Assembly (NCBI RefSeq): GCF_008370325.1
Contig: NZ_VNIP01000004.1
Coordinates: 310,001 to 374,000, forward strand
Origin: Martinezella tropici
GTDB taxonomy: Bacteria; Pseudomonadota; Alphaproteobacteria; Rhizobiales; Rhizobiaceae
Reading direction: 5' to 3'
DNA length: 64,000 bases
The notes under the pieces were generated by a model. That model was not told the DNA's origin. It saw only the letters and a list, made by a program, of their open reading frames with translations, and did not search any database. Below are positions 16,320 through 23,965 of this stretch, one piece after another. Numbering within the stretch: the first letter of the stretch is position 1; the number at the start of each line of letters is the position of its first letter. The position numbers and the translations under genes were made by a program.

Positions 16320-17270
16320 ATGAAGTTAGACGAACGCCATCTCATCCAACTTGCCGCCGTCGTTAAGACGGGCGGGGTAACGGAGGGCGCTGCCTTGCTG
16401 GGCTTGGTGCAACCGGCCGTTTCGCGCACCTTGTCCATGTTGGAAAGACGCGTCGGCGAGCCGCTGTTCGTCAAGGGCCGCCGGCCACTTCAGCCGACAC
16501 CCCTCGGCCTATCGCTCGCCGAGCATGGACTGGCGATGCTGGCAGCCTCGCGCAAGGCGTCGGACCTCGTAGAAAGTTTCAAGGTCGGTAAAAGCGGCGT
16601 CGTGCGCGTCGGCGGCACGCCCTTCTTCATGGACGCACTGATTGCCCGCCTGTGCGCGGAATTCCAGACGAGCCATCCGGATGTGCGTATTGACCAGAGC
16701 TATGGCTACTTCGCGGATCTGCGCGCTGCGCTCAGAGCTGATCAGATTGATCTTGCCATTTGTCCGATCGATATTCTCGACGAGGGCTCTGGGCTCGAGT
16801 TTCAGCAGATTCTGCCTGGGCGCAACGTGGTCGCCTGTCGGGTAACTCATCCGCTGCTACTAAAGCGCCGGCCGCAGCCGAGCCATCTGCTTGATTACCC
16901 CTGGATCGCGCCGCCACCCGGAAGCCCGTTGTTGGCGGATTTGCGTGCGCTGCTCCTCTCCCTTGGCGCCACCGAAATCAAGATTCGCTACACGGGCGGG
17001 TCGCTGATGAGCGTGATCAACTACCTGAAATCGGCGGATGCGCTGACGGTCATGCCACACAGCGTCGTCTTTGCACAGCGAAAGGAAAAGACGATCACCG
17101 CGCTGCCGGTCACGATCCCTCACCCGGAACGTGCCCTTGCGATCCTGAAGCGCGCCGACGCGCCACGCGCTCCCGCGGTCGACCAATTTGCCGAATTCGT
17201 ACGCCTCGGCTTCCAGGATCTCCGGCATCTGATCAAACGCCATGAGGAATCAGTAATTTGGGGGCTCTGA
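16320..17270 (+). CDS. LysR-family transcriptional regulator of the hydroxyquinol operon
   Basis: 316 residues. The N-terminal winged helix-turn-helix (LIQLAAVVKTGGVTEGAALLGLVQPAVSRTLSMLERRVGEPLF) spans residues 9-52. The C-terminal effector domain from about residue 90 has the usual two-lobed layout. It is transcribed divergently from the nine-gene operon, the classical LysR arrangement, so it most likely activates that operon in response to the aromatic substrate or an intermediate. Confidence 0.9.
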   Translation: MKLDERHLIQLAAVVKTGGVTEGAALLGLVQPAVSRTLSMLERRVGEPLFVKGRRPLQPTPLGLSLAEHGLAMLAASRKASDLVESFKVGKSGVVRVGGTPFFMDALIARLCAEFQTSHPDVRIDQSYGYFADLRAALRADQIDLAICPIDILDEGSGLEFQQILPGRNVVACRVTHPLLLKRRPQPSHLLDYPWIAPPPGSPLLADLRALLLSLGATEIKIRYTGGSLMSVINYLKSADALTVMPHSVVFAQRKEKTITALPVTIPHPERALAILKRADAPRAPAVDQFAEFVRLGFQDLRHLIKRHEESVIWGL

Positions 17271-17803
17271 GCAGTACGAAGGCATCGGAAAGTGAGCGCC
17301 CCATCTAAGCGACGAGTAAGTGTCCGTTGGCTTTACTGAGACCTCGCTTCCCGCACCTATGGCCTCGCCCCACGTGCTTTACGCCCACCGTCGATCTAGG
17401 CCCTTCACCGTCTCGCCATGCGGGAAGCAGATGAGACCGGTAGTTTCAATCTCTTCGGATTATATATGGTCAGAATGCCATCCGCGCTATTTGCCTTGCC
17501 GTAGCAGCGTCCGGTATTTCTCCGCAGAATCGAAATCGGCGCGACTGAAGCTCCTCAGTCGAGATGCACGTTCAAATTGGTCTCATGCGTGCGAGTAACC
17601 GTTTCATGCTTCGCCCTCTTATCGGCCCGACAACCGGTATTGATGTGAGGAGTTTGGTCTGAATCCCCCAAATTGGAAGACCGCCGATATCAGTCTTTGC
17701 TTGGAAACCGTGATCTCGGACTTCGTGTTCATGAGTTTTAAGCTTCCGATGGTGTCGGCCGACGAGAACACGGTATGTGGCGCTCGAAGTCCGAGCTTCG
17801 TCA
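17271..17803. other. 533-bp region without a recognisable gene
   Basis: Between the lysR stop and the vapC stop I see only short frames in all directions, none with a credible start plus protein-like composition. A minus-strand stretch near 17620-17807 (VFSSADTIGSLKLMNTKSEI) could be debris of a gene, but I cannot name it. This region marks the change from the catabolic operon to the accessory patch. Confidence 0.4.
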
Positions 17804-18193
17804 TCACGCTTCTCTGACTTTGACATGGCCTGCGGCTTGTGCGGCCTTAACAAGCCTCCGATCGAACGTGGCAAATCCATCGCAGTGACCGGCTCGGCTG
17901 AGATGCAGGGCATCGGCGAAGTCCACGCCACCTTCGGCAAGGTCGATTGCATCGGCGACGACTGCGGCATCTTCGACAGTCACCGTCTGCAGGCCACCGA
18001 AGGCGCGCAAAGCCCGCGCAACATCAGACGCCTTGTAACCATAGGCGCTGCGCAGCATCCATTCGGTTTCGAGCATCACCGTTACGCTCACGAAAACCCG
18101 CTCGCCATCGATCAGCAACCGGGCGCGCGCGGATTGTTCTGGATGATCGCCCGTCAGGTAGCGAACGACGAGATTGGTATCAGTCGCAATCAT
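17804..18193 (-). CDS. vapC: VapC-type toxin, PIN-domain ribonuclease
   Basis: 129 residues. The PIN fold is evident: first acidic residue in MIATDTNLVVRYL (Asp5), Glu in VMLETEWML near residue 43, Asp in GGVDFADALHLSRA near residue 93, and Asp in GFATFDRRL near residue 112. These four acids bind the Mg2+ of the nuclease. It is encoded directly after vapB with a 14-base overlap, the standard antitoxin-first order. Most members cleave tRNA or rRNA; the target of this one is unknown. Confidence 0.9.
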   Translation of the reverse strand: MIATDTNLVVRYLTGDHPEQSARARLLIDGERVFVSVTVMLETEWMLRSAYGYKASDVARALRAFGGLQTVTVEDAAVVADAIDLAEGGVDFADALHLSRAGHCDGFATFDRRLVKAAQAAGHVKVREA

Positions 18194-18455
18194 GGCGGCG
18201 CCGGGCCTCGGCCAGCACGCCGGCCTCCATGTCTTCCAACGTCTTTGGGGCCCCCGTGAACGGTAGCATCCCGAACACGTCTTCCGACTTTGCGTCAGGG
18301 AAAGCGGGAGCCTGCTTCAGGAGGACGCCTTCTGGGGTCTCCTCGACGATCAGCCGTGTGCCTGCTAGCCAGTCGCGGCGCAGGCGAATGGCCGCCGGCA
18401 AGATGACCTGCCCCTTGGTCGAGACTGTGGTAACGATTTGTTCTGTCCGGGCCAT
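18180..18455 (-). CDS. vapB: VapB-type antitoxin, AbrB/SpoVT DNA-binding domain
   Basis: 91 residues from the ATG at 18455, which has AGGAG upstream; the longer frame to 18719 has no support. The swapped-hairpin AbrB domain is at residues 8-45 (TTVSTKGQVILPAAIRLRRDW). The C-terminal half (EDVFGMLPFTGAPKTLEDMEAGV) is the flexible toxin-wrapping tail. It neutralises VapC and represses its own operon. TAAG words repeated near 18472 and 18482 could be part of its operator. Confidence 0.9.
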   Translation of the reverse strand: MARTEQIVTTVSTKGQVILPAAIRLRRDWLAGTRLIVEETPEGVLLKQAPAFPDAKSEDVFGMLPFTGAPKTLEDMEAGVLAEARRRHDCD

Positions 18456-18816
18456 ATGGCGCTCCTGGAGTAAGACAAAGGTAAGATAGCGTGTTGTCCC
18501 CCCGCCTTTCAAGGTAGCCGCCTTGGGGCAAGAGAGAAGGAAGGTGGCTGGAAGGTGGCGAAGGCGGGCATTGGAGACTGCGTCCGGTCTAATGCTGGCG
18601 CGTCTCCGGAGAAAAGCCGTGTCATATACGGAGCCACGGTTGAGCGCGACGATCGTTCCCGAGGCTCGCCGCTGGGCGTTCCCACCCGCCCTCTTCCAGG
18701 ATCGATCTGAATTTCTCACGGAAGGTTTCGGGTGGTTGTTATACCCGCTCAGGAATGGCTGCTGGCCTATTTCGGCCAGCCTCAGGAATTCCGGTGCAAC
18801 TCAACCAGGAAGCAAC
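18456..18816. other. 361-bp region upstream of vapB, no clear gene
   Basis: Holds the vapBC promoter at its left end (GTAAGACAAAGGTAAG near 18471). The remainder has several overlapping short frames but none that reads as a conserved protein. Base composition starts to shift toward AT near 18800. Confidence 0.4.
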
Positions 18817-18993
18817 TTAGGCATTGGGATTGTATTTTCGCGGGGTCAGGGTAAATCCCGCGCCCCCATCGAAGGGCGCACCTATTGCCTCGGCGTTTTC
18901 CTGGCTCGTGATCTCGTCCCATGCATCTTTGATATCGTCTGGAGTCCAGGACGATTGTCTTTGTGAACCAGGAAAACGATGCTGGAGTTTCAT
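18817..18993 (-). CDS. possible 58-residue protein of unknown function
   Basis: A short minus-strand frame whose second half reads like folded protein (SSWTPDDIKDAWDEITSQEN then GAPFDGGAGFTLTPRKYNPN). The ribosome site is poor: the nearest AGGA is about 14 bases upstream. It could be a real small protein or the end of a decayed gene. No family recognised. Confidence 0.3.
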   Translation of the reverse strand: MKLQHRFPGSQRQSSWTPDDIKDAWDEITSQENAEAIGAPFDGGAGFTLTPRKYNPNA

Positions 18994-19031
18994 CCAAGGG
19001 TTGTTTTTCCTATTGGGCGCGACTTTTAGGG

Positions 19032-19071
19032 TTGATTATAACAACATCTGGCACAGATAATACTATCTGTG
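19032..19071 (+). promoter_or_regulatory. promoter overlapped by a 7-bp inverted repeat
   Basis: TTGATT at 19032 and GATAAT at 19056 are spaced 18 bases. The inverted repeat CACAGAT-N6-ATCTGTG (19052-19071) covers the -10 hexamer, as expected of a repressor operator. It sits about 50 bases upstream of the glycine-zipper reading frame. Confidence 0.45.
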
Positions 19072-19122
19072 ATGCATCACATAATGAAATTTCAACCCAA
19101 AGCGCAAGATAGGAGAAGTTTT

Positions 19123-19414
19123 ATGGGTGGTTCATCTGATAGTGGTTCAAACAGCGGATGGGGCGGCCGGATCGGTGCTGCTGTCGGTGGCGTAGTCGGG
19201 GGGAACGGCTGGCTCTGCGGCTGGTCCCGTGGGCGGGCGGATCGGCGCTGCCGGCGGCGGGCTCGCCGGATATGCCATCGGTAACTCGGTAGAAAATAAT
19301 ATTAACAGCGGAGCCTCACCCGACTATGGTGGCTATACTGCCATGGGTGATTACGGTGGAGGTCCCGCATCTGACGGCGGTAGAGGCATTAGTAGCTCCG
19401 GAAGCCACAGATAG
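19123..19414 (+). pseudogene. glycine-zipper small protein, frameshifted at a run of six G
   Basis: Translation begins at the ATG at 19123, well placed after AGGAG, and gives SGWGGRIGAAVGGVVGG before it leaves frame. The next frame continues as a good glycine-zipper protein (GTAGSAAGPVGGRIGAAGG, then GLAGYAIGNSV) and ends at 19414. Removing one base from the G run at 19198-19203 joins both parts into one 96-residue protein rich in Gly, Ser and Ala with two zipper segments, a membrane-inserting type. As written the product would be a 53-residue peptide. It could be a true mutation, a slippery phase-variable tract, or a sequencing error. Confidence 0.6.
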
Positions 19415-19488
19415 TTCTCGGAACCGCTGCAAAGGACATAGATTCTGGTTCTCGTCAGGGCCTATGTCCGATACTGGGGAGGTAACGG

Positions 19489-19665
19489 TTGAAATATCTT
19501 AACATTCTCATACCCCTTGCCATCATAAACCCCCTTTTGATTTTTCTGTTTCCCTTCGGCCTACGGGGAATTGGAGATCACTTCATTTACTTCGCCTTTC
19601 TCTCTCCAATTATCTCATTTTTGGTATGGGATTTCCTCATTAGTCCATTTTTTAGGCAGCGATGA
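19489..19665 (+). CDS. small two-helix membrane protein with TTG start
   Basis: 58 residues starting MKYLNILIPLAIINPLLIFL. Translation starts at a TTG 7 bases after GGGGAGG, an excellent ribosome site. Two hydrophobic segments (about residues 4-23 and 32-52) with a short loop suggest an integral inner-membrane protein ending in a basic tail. The sequence is AT-rich compared with the flanking catabolic operons. No family recognised. It lies between the glycine-zipper frame and the truncated protease. Confidence 0.45.
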   Translation: MKYLNILIPLAIINPLLIFLFPFGLRGIGDHFIYFAFLSPIISFLVWDFLISPFFRQR

Positions 19666-19711
19666 CCCCAACCAATCATTGAAATTCACGTGGCTAGGCG
19701 GCTTGTAGTTC

Positions 19712-20194
19712 ATGGCGCAGTTCTGGAAGCGATTTCTGGCAGAGGTGACAACCATCTGCCGTATGCTTTTTCTCGTCTGCGCGGGTGATATTGGACTTAT
19801 CATAATCGCCGTATTTGCGGCTTTTCTCACTACCAATATCGCCGGTGTCGTGCTGTCCACATCGGAGGTTACCGCGACGGCACGAACTGAGATCGCCATT
19901 ATGGTACCGATCTTGACAATCGACATAGTGCTTTTGGGGTCAATCCTGCCACGTATTCGTGAGGTTGCCCGACCGGATCGCCAACGTCGTTCGTTGATCT
20001 ATGCGCTTATGGTGGGCCTTGTCTTGCTGATCTTAAAGTCCGCTTGGCACGGCTTAGACCATGCAAGCTACAACTTTTCGGCTACAAGCATTCTGTTTAT
20101 ACTCTCAACCTGCATTATCGCACCGAGCTGCGAGGAATTATTTTTTCGTGGTTATCTATGGATGAAGCTTTGGCGCTCTTCACGTCAAGGATGA
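19712..20194 (+). pseudogene. CPBP (CAAX-type) intramembrane protease, truncated at the C terminus
   Basis: 160 residues with hydrophobic segments at about 20-42, 60-82, 95-112 and 120-138. It then has IAPSCEELFFRGYLW, the first CPBP/Abi motif EExxxR that binds the metal. It stops 12 residues later, before the second histidine motif (FxxxH) and the last helices, so the catalytic site is incomplete. The sequence after the stop, in another frame, does not resemble the missing part, which suggests a deletion junction rather than a simple frameshift. Intact relatives process membrane proteins or give bacteriocin self-immunity. Confidence 0.6.
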
Positions 20195-20386
20195 CGGCGG
20201 CGGCCAACGAAATTTCGGAGAAACTGGGTTTTCACATCGAACGCGATAAGTCCGTTGAGCTGCCGTTCGAGATATCCAAGCTTGGCGATTGGAAAGAGAG
20301 CTAAGATCGTAGTCATCGTGCTTTTTATGGAAATCACCGGTGCGAACTCTGTTCGTGTCGGATAATCAAACACAGCGCATCGCTGG

Positions 20387-20908
20387 TTATGTTCCGTTCA
20401 ACTCCTCCAGGAAACGGACGGAAACCATACGGCCCAGACTGCGCGCCTCCTCGAGCGGCGTCTCGTAATCATCGATGCGCGTGCGGATCGACAGGTCCGC
20501 ACCGTGTTTGATCAGCAGTCGCAGCGCCTCGATGTCTTCGCGAACCGCGGCCATGTGCGCGGGTGTCCAGTCATTGATCCCATGGGCGTTGACCGGCGCG
20601 CCGTTGTTGAGGAGGAGAGCGAGGACGGAATACCTGTCCGGTCGCTTGCGTGCGAGCGCGGCATGGAGAACCGTGTAGCCCTCATCGTCCCGAAATGATA
20701 GATCGACCCGATACTTCAGCATCCATTCGATGGCCGTCAAGGATCCGCAATCGATTGCATTCCGGATCCAGGGGCGGCCCAGATATTTATCGGCACCGCG
20801 CGGAAATTCGCCGATAAGCGCCGCCAGCTCATCGAATTGCTCGTCGCTACCCGTTGCCAGGATGTCGATGATATATACATAGTCGTCATATTCGGGATGA
20901 ACGCTCAT
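20387..20908 (-). CDS. ankyrin-repeat protein
   Basis: 173 residues, cytosolic, no signal peptide. At least three ankyrin repeats are readable from about residue 55: CGSLTAIEWMLKYRVDLSFRD, then DEGYTVLHAALARK...LLLNNGAPVNA, then NDWTPAHMAAVREDIEALRLLIKHGADLSI. The C terminus is a partial repeat (YETPLEEARSLGR). Such proteins mediate protein contacts, sometimes as immunity partners of toxins. There is no adjacent effector to support that here. Confidence 0.8.
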   Translation of the reverse strand: MSVHPEYDDYVYIIDILATGSDEQFDELAALIGEFPRGADKYLGRPWIRNAIDCGSLTAIEWMLKYRVDLSFRDDEGYTVLHAALARKRPDRYSVLALLLNNGAPVNAHGINDWTPAHMAAVREDIEALRLLIKHGADLSIRTRIDDYETPLEEARSLGRMVSVRFLEELNGT

Positions 20909-20956
20909 ATATGGTATGATCTCGTCTGCGGAAGGCAGGTGCCAGCGGAGGCTCTC

Positions 20957-21136
20957 ATGGGAAACATGGTTTTAGGGTTGCTGGGCCTCGGCGGCTTTGT
21001 CGGGTTCATCTTTCTGGCATTCTGGAATTCGATGCCTCGCAAGATAACAAATAGAAACGATGAAACCACCCGGCAAGGTAGTCTTGACGAAACCCAGGTT
21101 GCTCATGGATCCAATACCGGGCATTGGTCCATCTAG
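20957..21136 (+). CDS. small single-pass membrane protein
   Basis: 59 residues: hydrophobic glycine-rich segment at residues 3-24 (MVLGLLGLGGFVGFIFLAF) followed by a polar tail. ATG at 20957 is preceded by GGAGG at 6 bases, which favours it over an upstream in-frame ATG at 20837 lying inside the divergent ankyrin gene. Function unknown. Confidence 0.45.
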   Translation: MGNMVLGLLGLGGFVGFIFLAFWNSMPRKITNRNDETTRQGSLDETQVAHGSNTGHWSI

Positions 21137-21156
21137 GGCGCCTCCGGCCCGGACGC

Positions 21157-21402
21157 CTAGGGTCGCGGCCGGTATCCTCTGGCACGCTTCTGCCGGGCCA
21201 ATGTGAGAAACATCATGACGGCGTCACTTTCATCGGCGAAATGATGCGCCATGGTCTGCCCGCCGAACCCTATGCGGCCCCATCTTCTTGTCAGGCATGT
21301 GTCGCCGAACAAAGTCGTTGATATCTCCAGGGCATAATAGCGCGCCATGTTTCGCGCAGCGTCCGTGCGTTCGATGTAGAGATGATAAGGTTGACTAAGC
21401 AT
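21157..21402 (-). CDS. WGR-domain protein
   Basis: 81 residues, nearly all one WGR domain: YHLYIERTDAARNMARYYALEI at the N terminus, then LTRRWGRIGFGGQTM and the helix SDAVMMFLTLARQKRARGY. WGR domains bind nucleic acid and occur in PARPs and MolR-like regulators; rhizobia often have such single-domain copies. I chose the MLSQPYHL start at 21402; an in-frame start at 21474 would add 24 unstructured residues. Neither has a strong ribosome site. Confidence 0.8.
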   Translation of the reverse strand: MLSQPYHLYIERTDAARNMARYYALEISTTLFGDTCLTRRWGRIGFGGQTMAHHFADESDAVMMFLTLARQKRARGYRPRP

Positions 21403-21540
21403 GCCAGCAGGATGATCAATCCGGCTGGCGGGGTCCAACGAGTGTTTTGAATCGGTCGAGCCGGTCCGATTCATTTCCGTTATATATTCGTGCCCCCTGC
21501 CGGCCCCTTCCCTGCTCGCAGCAGATAGCCGGGTCGGCGA

Positions 21541-22185
21541 TCAGGAATAGGCGGCTTCGTGGAAAGCGATTTCCAGACGCTGTGCTTGACCGAAAATGGC
21601 GCTCAGCCGCTTGCGTTCGTCAGCGCCCATGACCTCTCCCGCTTGGTCGAGCACGGTTTTCAGCCATCGCGCCTGCGCCTCGAATTCGGGCTCGGCATGA
21701 AGCCTGACCCATTCCTTGAGCAGGGGATCGCGGATCGCCGACCGATTGGCTTCGACCGACCAGGTCCAATACATCCATTCGGCGGCAAACATTGCGGCGA
21801 TCGTATCGAGAAACGCGCCATCGCGGGCGATCGCAAGCATTCCCTCGCGGAAGGCGGCGACATCTTCTCGCGCGGTGTCGTATCGGGCCGGATCGATGCC
21901 CCGCGCCGCGAAGGTTTTTTCGAAATATGCGATCTGCTGGTTTGCAAGCGCGTCGAGAACGCCGATCAGCCAACGTTTCTGCGCGATGGTCCCGGCCTTC
22001 GCGGTGGCATAGGAGAAGATCGCGATCGCTGTGTCGACGAAGGCGCCCTCGAAGACGAGGTAACGCTCGAAAACCTCGTTCGGGAGACGGTCGGCCTTGA
22101 TATCCTCGATGAAGCGGTGTCGAACCATCGCTTCAAAGACATACCGGTTCTCGTCAAGCATCTGCTCCGACAGGGTTTGTGCCAT
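21541..22185 (-). CDS. TenA/PqqC-superfamily protein lacking the thiaminase cysteine
   Basis: 214 residues, all-helical TenA-like fold, start at 22185 with a GAGG site. The N-terminal HRFIEDIKADRLPNEVFERY and the following YLVFEGAFVDTA match TenA helices 1-3. The segment aligned with the catalytic cysteine of thiaminase II (PCYW in classic TenA) reads AAEWMYW, and the protein contains no cysteine at all. It therefore cannot use the usual nucleophile. It is the second gene of a two-gene unit with btpA (5 bases apart) in a sugar-type gene cluster, so its substrate is probably not thiamine. Confidence 0.8.
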   Translation of the reverse strand: MAQTLSEQMLDENRYVFEAMVRHRFIEDIKADRLPNEVFERYLVFEGAFVDTAIAIFSYATAKAGTIAQKRWLIGVLDALANQQIAYFEKTFAARGIDPARYDTAREDVAAFREGMLAIARDGAFLDTIAAMFAAEWMYWTWSVEANRSAIRDPLLKEWVRLHAEPEFEAQARWLKTVLDQAGEVMGADERKRLSAIFGQAQRLEIAFHEAAYS

Positions 22186-22190
22186 CGCCC

Positions 22191-23033
22191 TCACGCCTCC
22201 AGGCCGGGTTTTGCCGCTTCGACGAAGGCTGCGACACGGGCGGGCTCCACCGGATTCCACCAGACGCCACCTTCCTTCAGTGACGAAGCGACGATGACGC
22301 CGTTCGTGCGCTTGAGGATCTCGACGATATTGTCCTTGGTGACGCCGGAGCCGACCAGCAGGGGCAGATGGGTGGCGGCGCCGATCTCCTCGATTTCCTC
22401 GATCGTCGCGCTATTGCCAGTCCTTTGGCCGGTGGCGATGACGACGTCGGCATCGAAGAAGGCGAGGTCCCGGGTCAGCTCGTCGATCGTTCGGTCGGCG
22501 GTGATGGCGTGTGCGCCGTGCTTCACATGGCTGTCGGCAAAGACCCTGATATGTTCGGCGCGCAGCAGCGAGCGATAGCGCATGGCCTCTGCCGCGCGTC
22601 CCTCCATGAAACCCTCATTGGCGACATAGGCGTTAGCCCATTGGTTGACGCGGATGAAGCGCGCGCCTCCGGCCATCGCAACTGCAAAGGCGGGGATCGG
22701 TGCATTGGCAAGCACATTGATGCCAAGTGGCACGCCGACGGTGCGAGCAATACGGTCCGTCACGACAGACATGAAGGCTGCGGTTTCATGGCCGATGTCC
22801 TCGGGTTTCGAAAAGGGAATGTCCCCATGGTTTTCGATGATCAGGCCATGGATGCCGCCCTTGACGAGCGCTTCGGCGTCGCGCATGCAGGTGTCATAAA
22901 TGGAATCCATCGCTGCGCTGCGATAGCGCGGGGCACCAGGGAAAGGCGGGCAATGGATCATGCCGATCAGCGCCTTGTCAGTACCGAAGATTTCCCGTAT
23001 GGCGCTCGAGGCCCTATCCGATATCTGCTGCAT
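22191..23033 (-). CDS. BtpA/SgcQ-family TIM-barrel protein
   Basis: 280 residues. The family opening IGMIHCPPFPGAPRY is at about residues 23-37, then GGIHGLIIENHGDIPF, LGINVLANAPIPAFAVA, FIRVNQWANAYV and a C-terminal phosphate-loop-like stretch PLLVGSGVTKDNI. The fold is a (beta/alpha)8 barrel. Members include E. coli SgcQ, tied to an uncharacterised sugar system, and BtpA, once linked to photosystem I. No reaction is established. A strong AGGA site supports the start. It runs divergently from the PfkB kinase gene with only 26 bases between start codons. Confidence 0.85.
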   Translation of the reverse strand: MQQISDRASSAIREIFGTDKALIGMIHCPPFPGAPRYRSAAMDSIYDTCMRDAEALVKGGIHGLIIENHGDIPFSKPEDIGHETAAFMSVVTDRIARTVGVPLGINVLANAPIPAFAVAMAGGARFIRVNQWANAYVANEGFMEGRAAEAMRYRSLLRAEHIRVFADSHVKHGAHAITADRTIDELTRDLAFFDADVVIATGQRTGNSATIEEIEEIGAATHLPLLVGSGVTKDNIVEILKRTNGVIVASSLKEGGVWWNPVEPARVAAFVEAAKPGLEA

Positions 23034-23059
23034 TTCTCTTTCCTTTCTGAAAGTCTGCC

Positions 23060-23962
23060 ATGCGTGCCTATGTCATCGGTAACGTCGCCATCGACGAAAC
23101 CATTTCCGTATTGTCCATGCCCGAAGCCGGTGCCTCGATCCTCGGTCGGGAGGAAACCCGCGACCTTGGCGGCAAAGGCGCCAATCAGGCGGTCGTGATG
23201 GGCCGGACGGGCTTGTCCACGACGCTTGTCGCAGCCGTCGGCGACGATTTTCGCGCCCAGACCATCCGCGATCAGCTTGCAAGAGAGGCGGTCGATGCGC
23301 GCCTTGTGGGACATCCCGACCGCTCCAGCGACTTCTCCATCATCTTCATTACGCCAGACGGCGAAAATGCCATCGTGACCACGACGGCCTCGGCCGAGGC
23401 ATTGACCCTTGCCGAGGCGCTCGCTCCACTCGCGGATGCCACAGCCGGCGATCTCGTCGTGCTGCAGGGCAATCTCAGCGAGGACGTCACCCGCGGCATT
23501 CTTGCCGAAGCCAGGCACCGTGGCCTGGCGACCGCCTTCAACCCCTCCCCGCTGCGGCCCTACTTTACCGAACTCTGGCCGCTGATCGACATCGCCTTCC
23601 TCAACAGGGGCGAGGCCGAAAGCCTGACCGGATCGTCCGGCGAGACCGCCATTCGACGCCTGGCCGAAGCTGGTGTCGCGCAGACTGTTCTGACCCTCGG
23701 CGGCGCCGGCGCGATCCTTGCCAGCGGCAGCCAGGTGCTGGCGACTGTCCCAGCGCTCGCGACCGAGGTCGTCGACACGACGGGCGCCGGCGACACCTTC
23801 ATGGCGGTTGCGCTTGCCTCGGCTGCGCTCAGAGGCACGACGCTCGACGCCCGAGCCATTCGTCACGCAACCGCGGCTGCCGCCATCACGGTCAGCCGCA
23901 GGGGAACTTGCTCGGCCTTCCCCAACAGCGCCGATCTTGCCGGCATCCTTGTGGGCGAATAA
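23060..23962 (+). CDS. PfkB-family carbohydrate/nucleoside kinase
   Basis: 300 residues, ribokinase fold. The first signature (DLGGKGANQAVVMGRTG) is at about residue 36 and the second with the catalytic Asp (VVDTTGAGDTFMAVALA) at about residue 240. It transfers phosphate from ATP to a sugar or nucleoside hydroxyl. The start MRAYVIGNVAID is standard. It converges with the GATase-like gene (3 bases apart) and is head to head with btpA. Likely phosphorylates the imported substrate or a cleavage product of it. Confidence 0.9.
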   Translation: MRAYVIGNVAIDETISVLSMPEAGASILGREETRDLGGKGANQAVVMGRTGLSTTLVAAVGDDFRAQTIRDQLAREAVDARLVGHPDRSSDFSIIFITPDGENAIVTTTASAEALTLAEALAPLADATAGDLVVLQGNLSEDVTRGILAEARHRGLATAFNPSPLRPYFTELWPLIDIAFLNRGEAESLTGSSGETAIRRLAEAGVAQTVLTLGGAGAILASGSQVLATVPALATEVVDTTGAGDTFMAVALASAALRGTTLDARAIRHATAAAAITVSRRGTCSAFPNSADLAGILVGE

Positions 23963-23965
23963 GGC

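Noticed and set aside
17572..17970. A 132-codon minus-strand frame overlapping vapC
   Set aside because: It overlaps the well-supported PIN toxin in another frame, has no family features and no ribosome site.
19069..19122. Earlier ATGs for the glycine-zipper gene
   Set aside because: The ATG at 19123 has AGGAG at the right distance. The upstream ATGs lie within or next to the promoter repeat.
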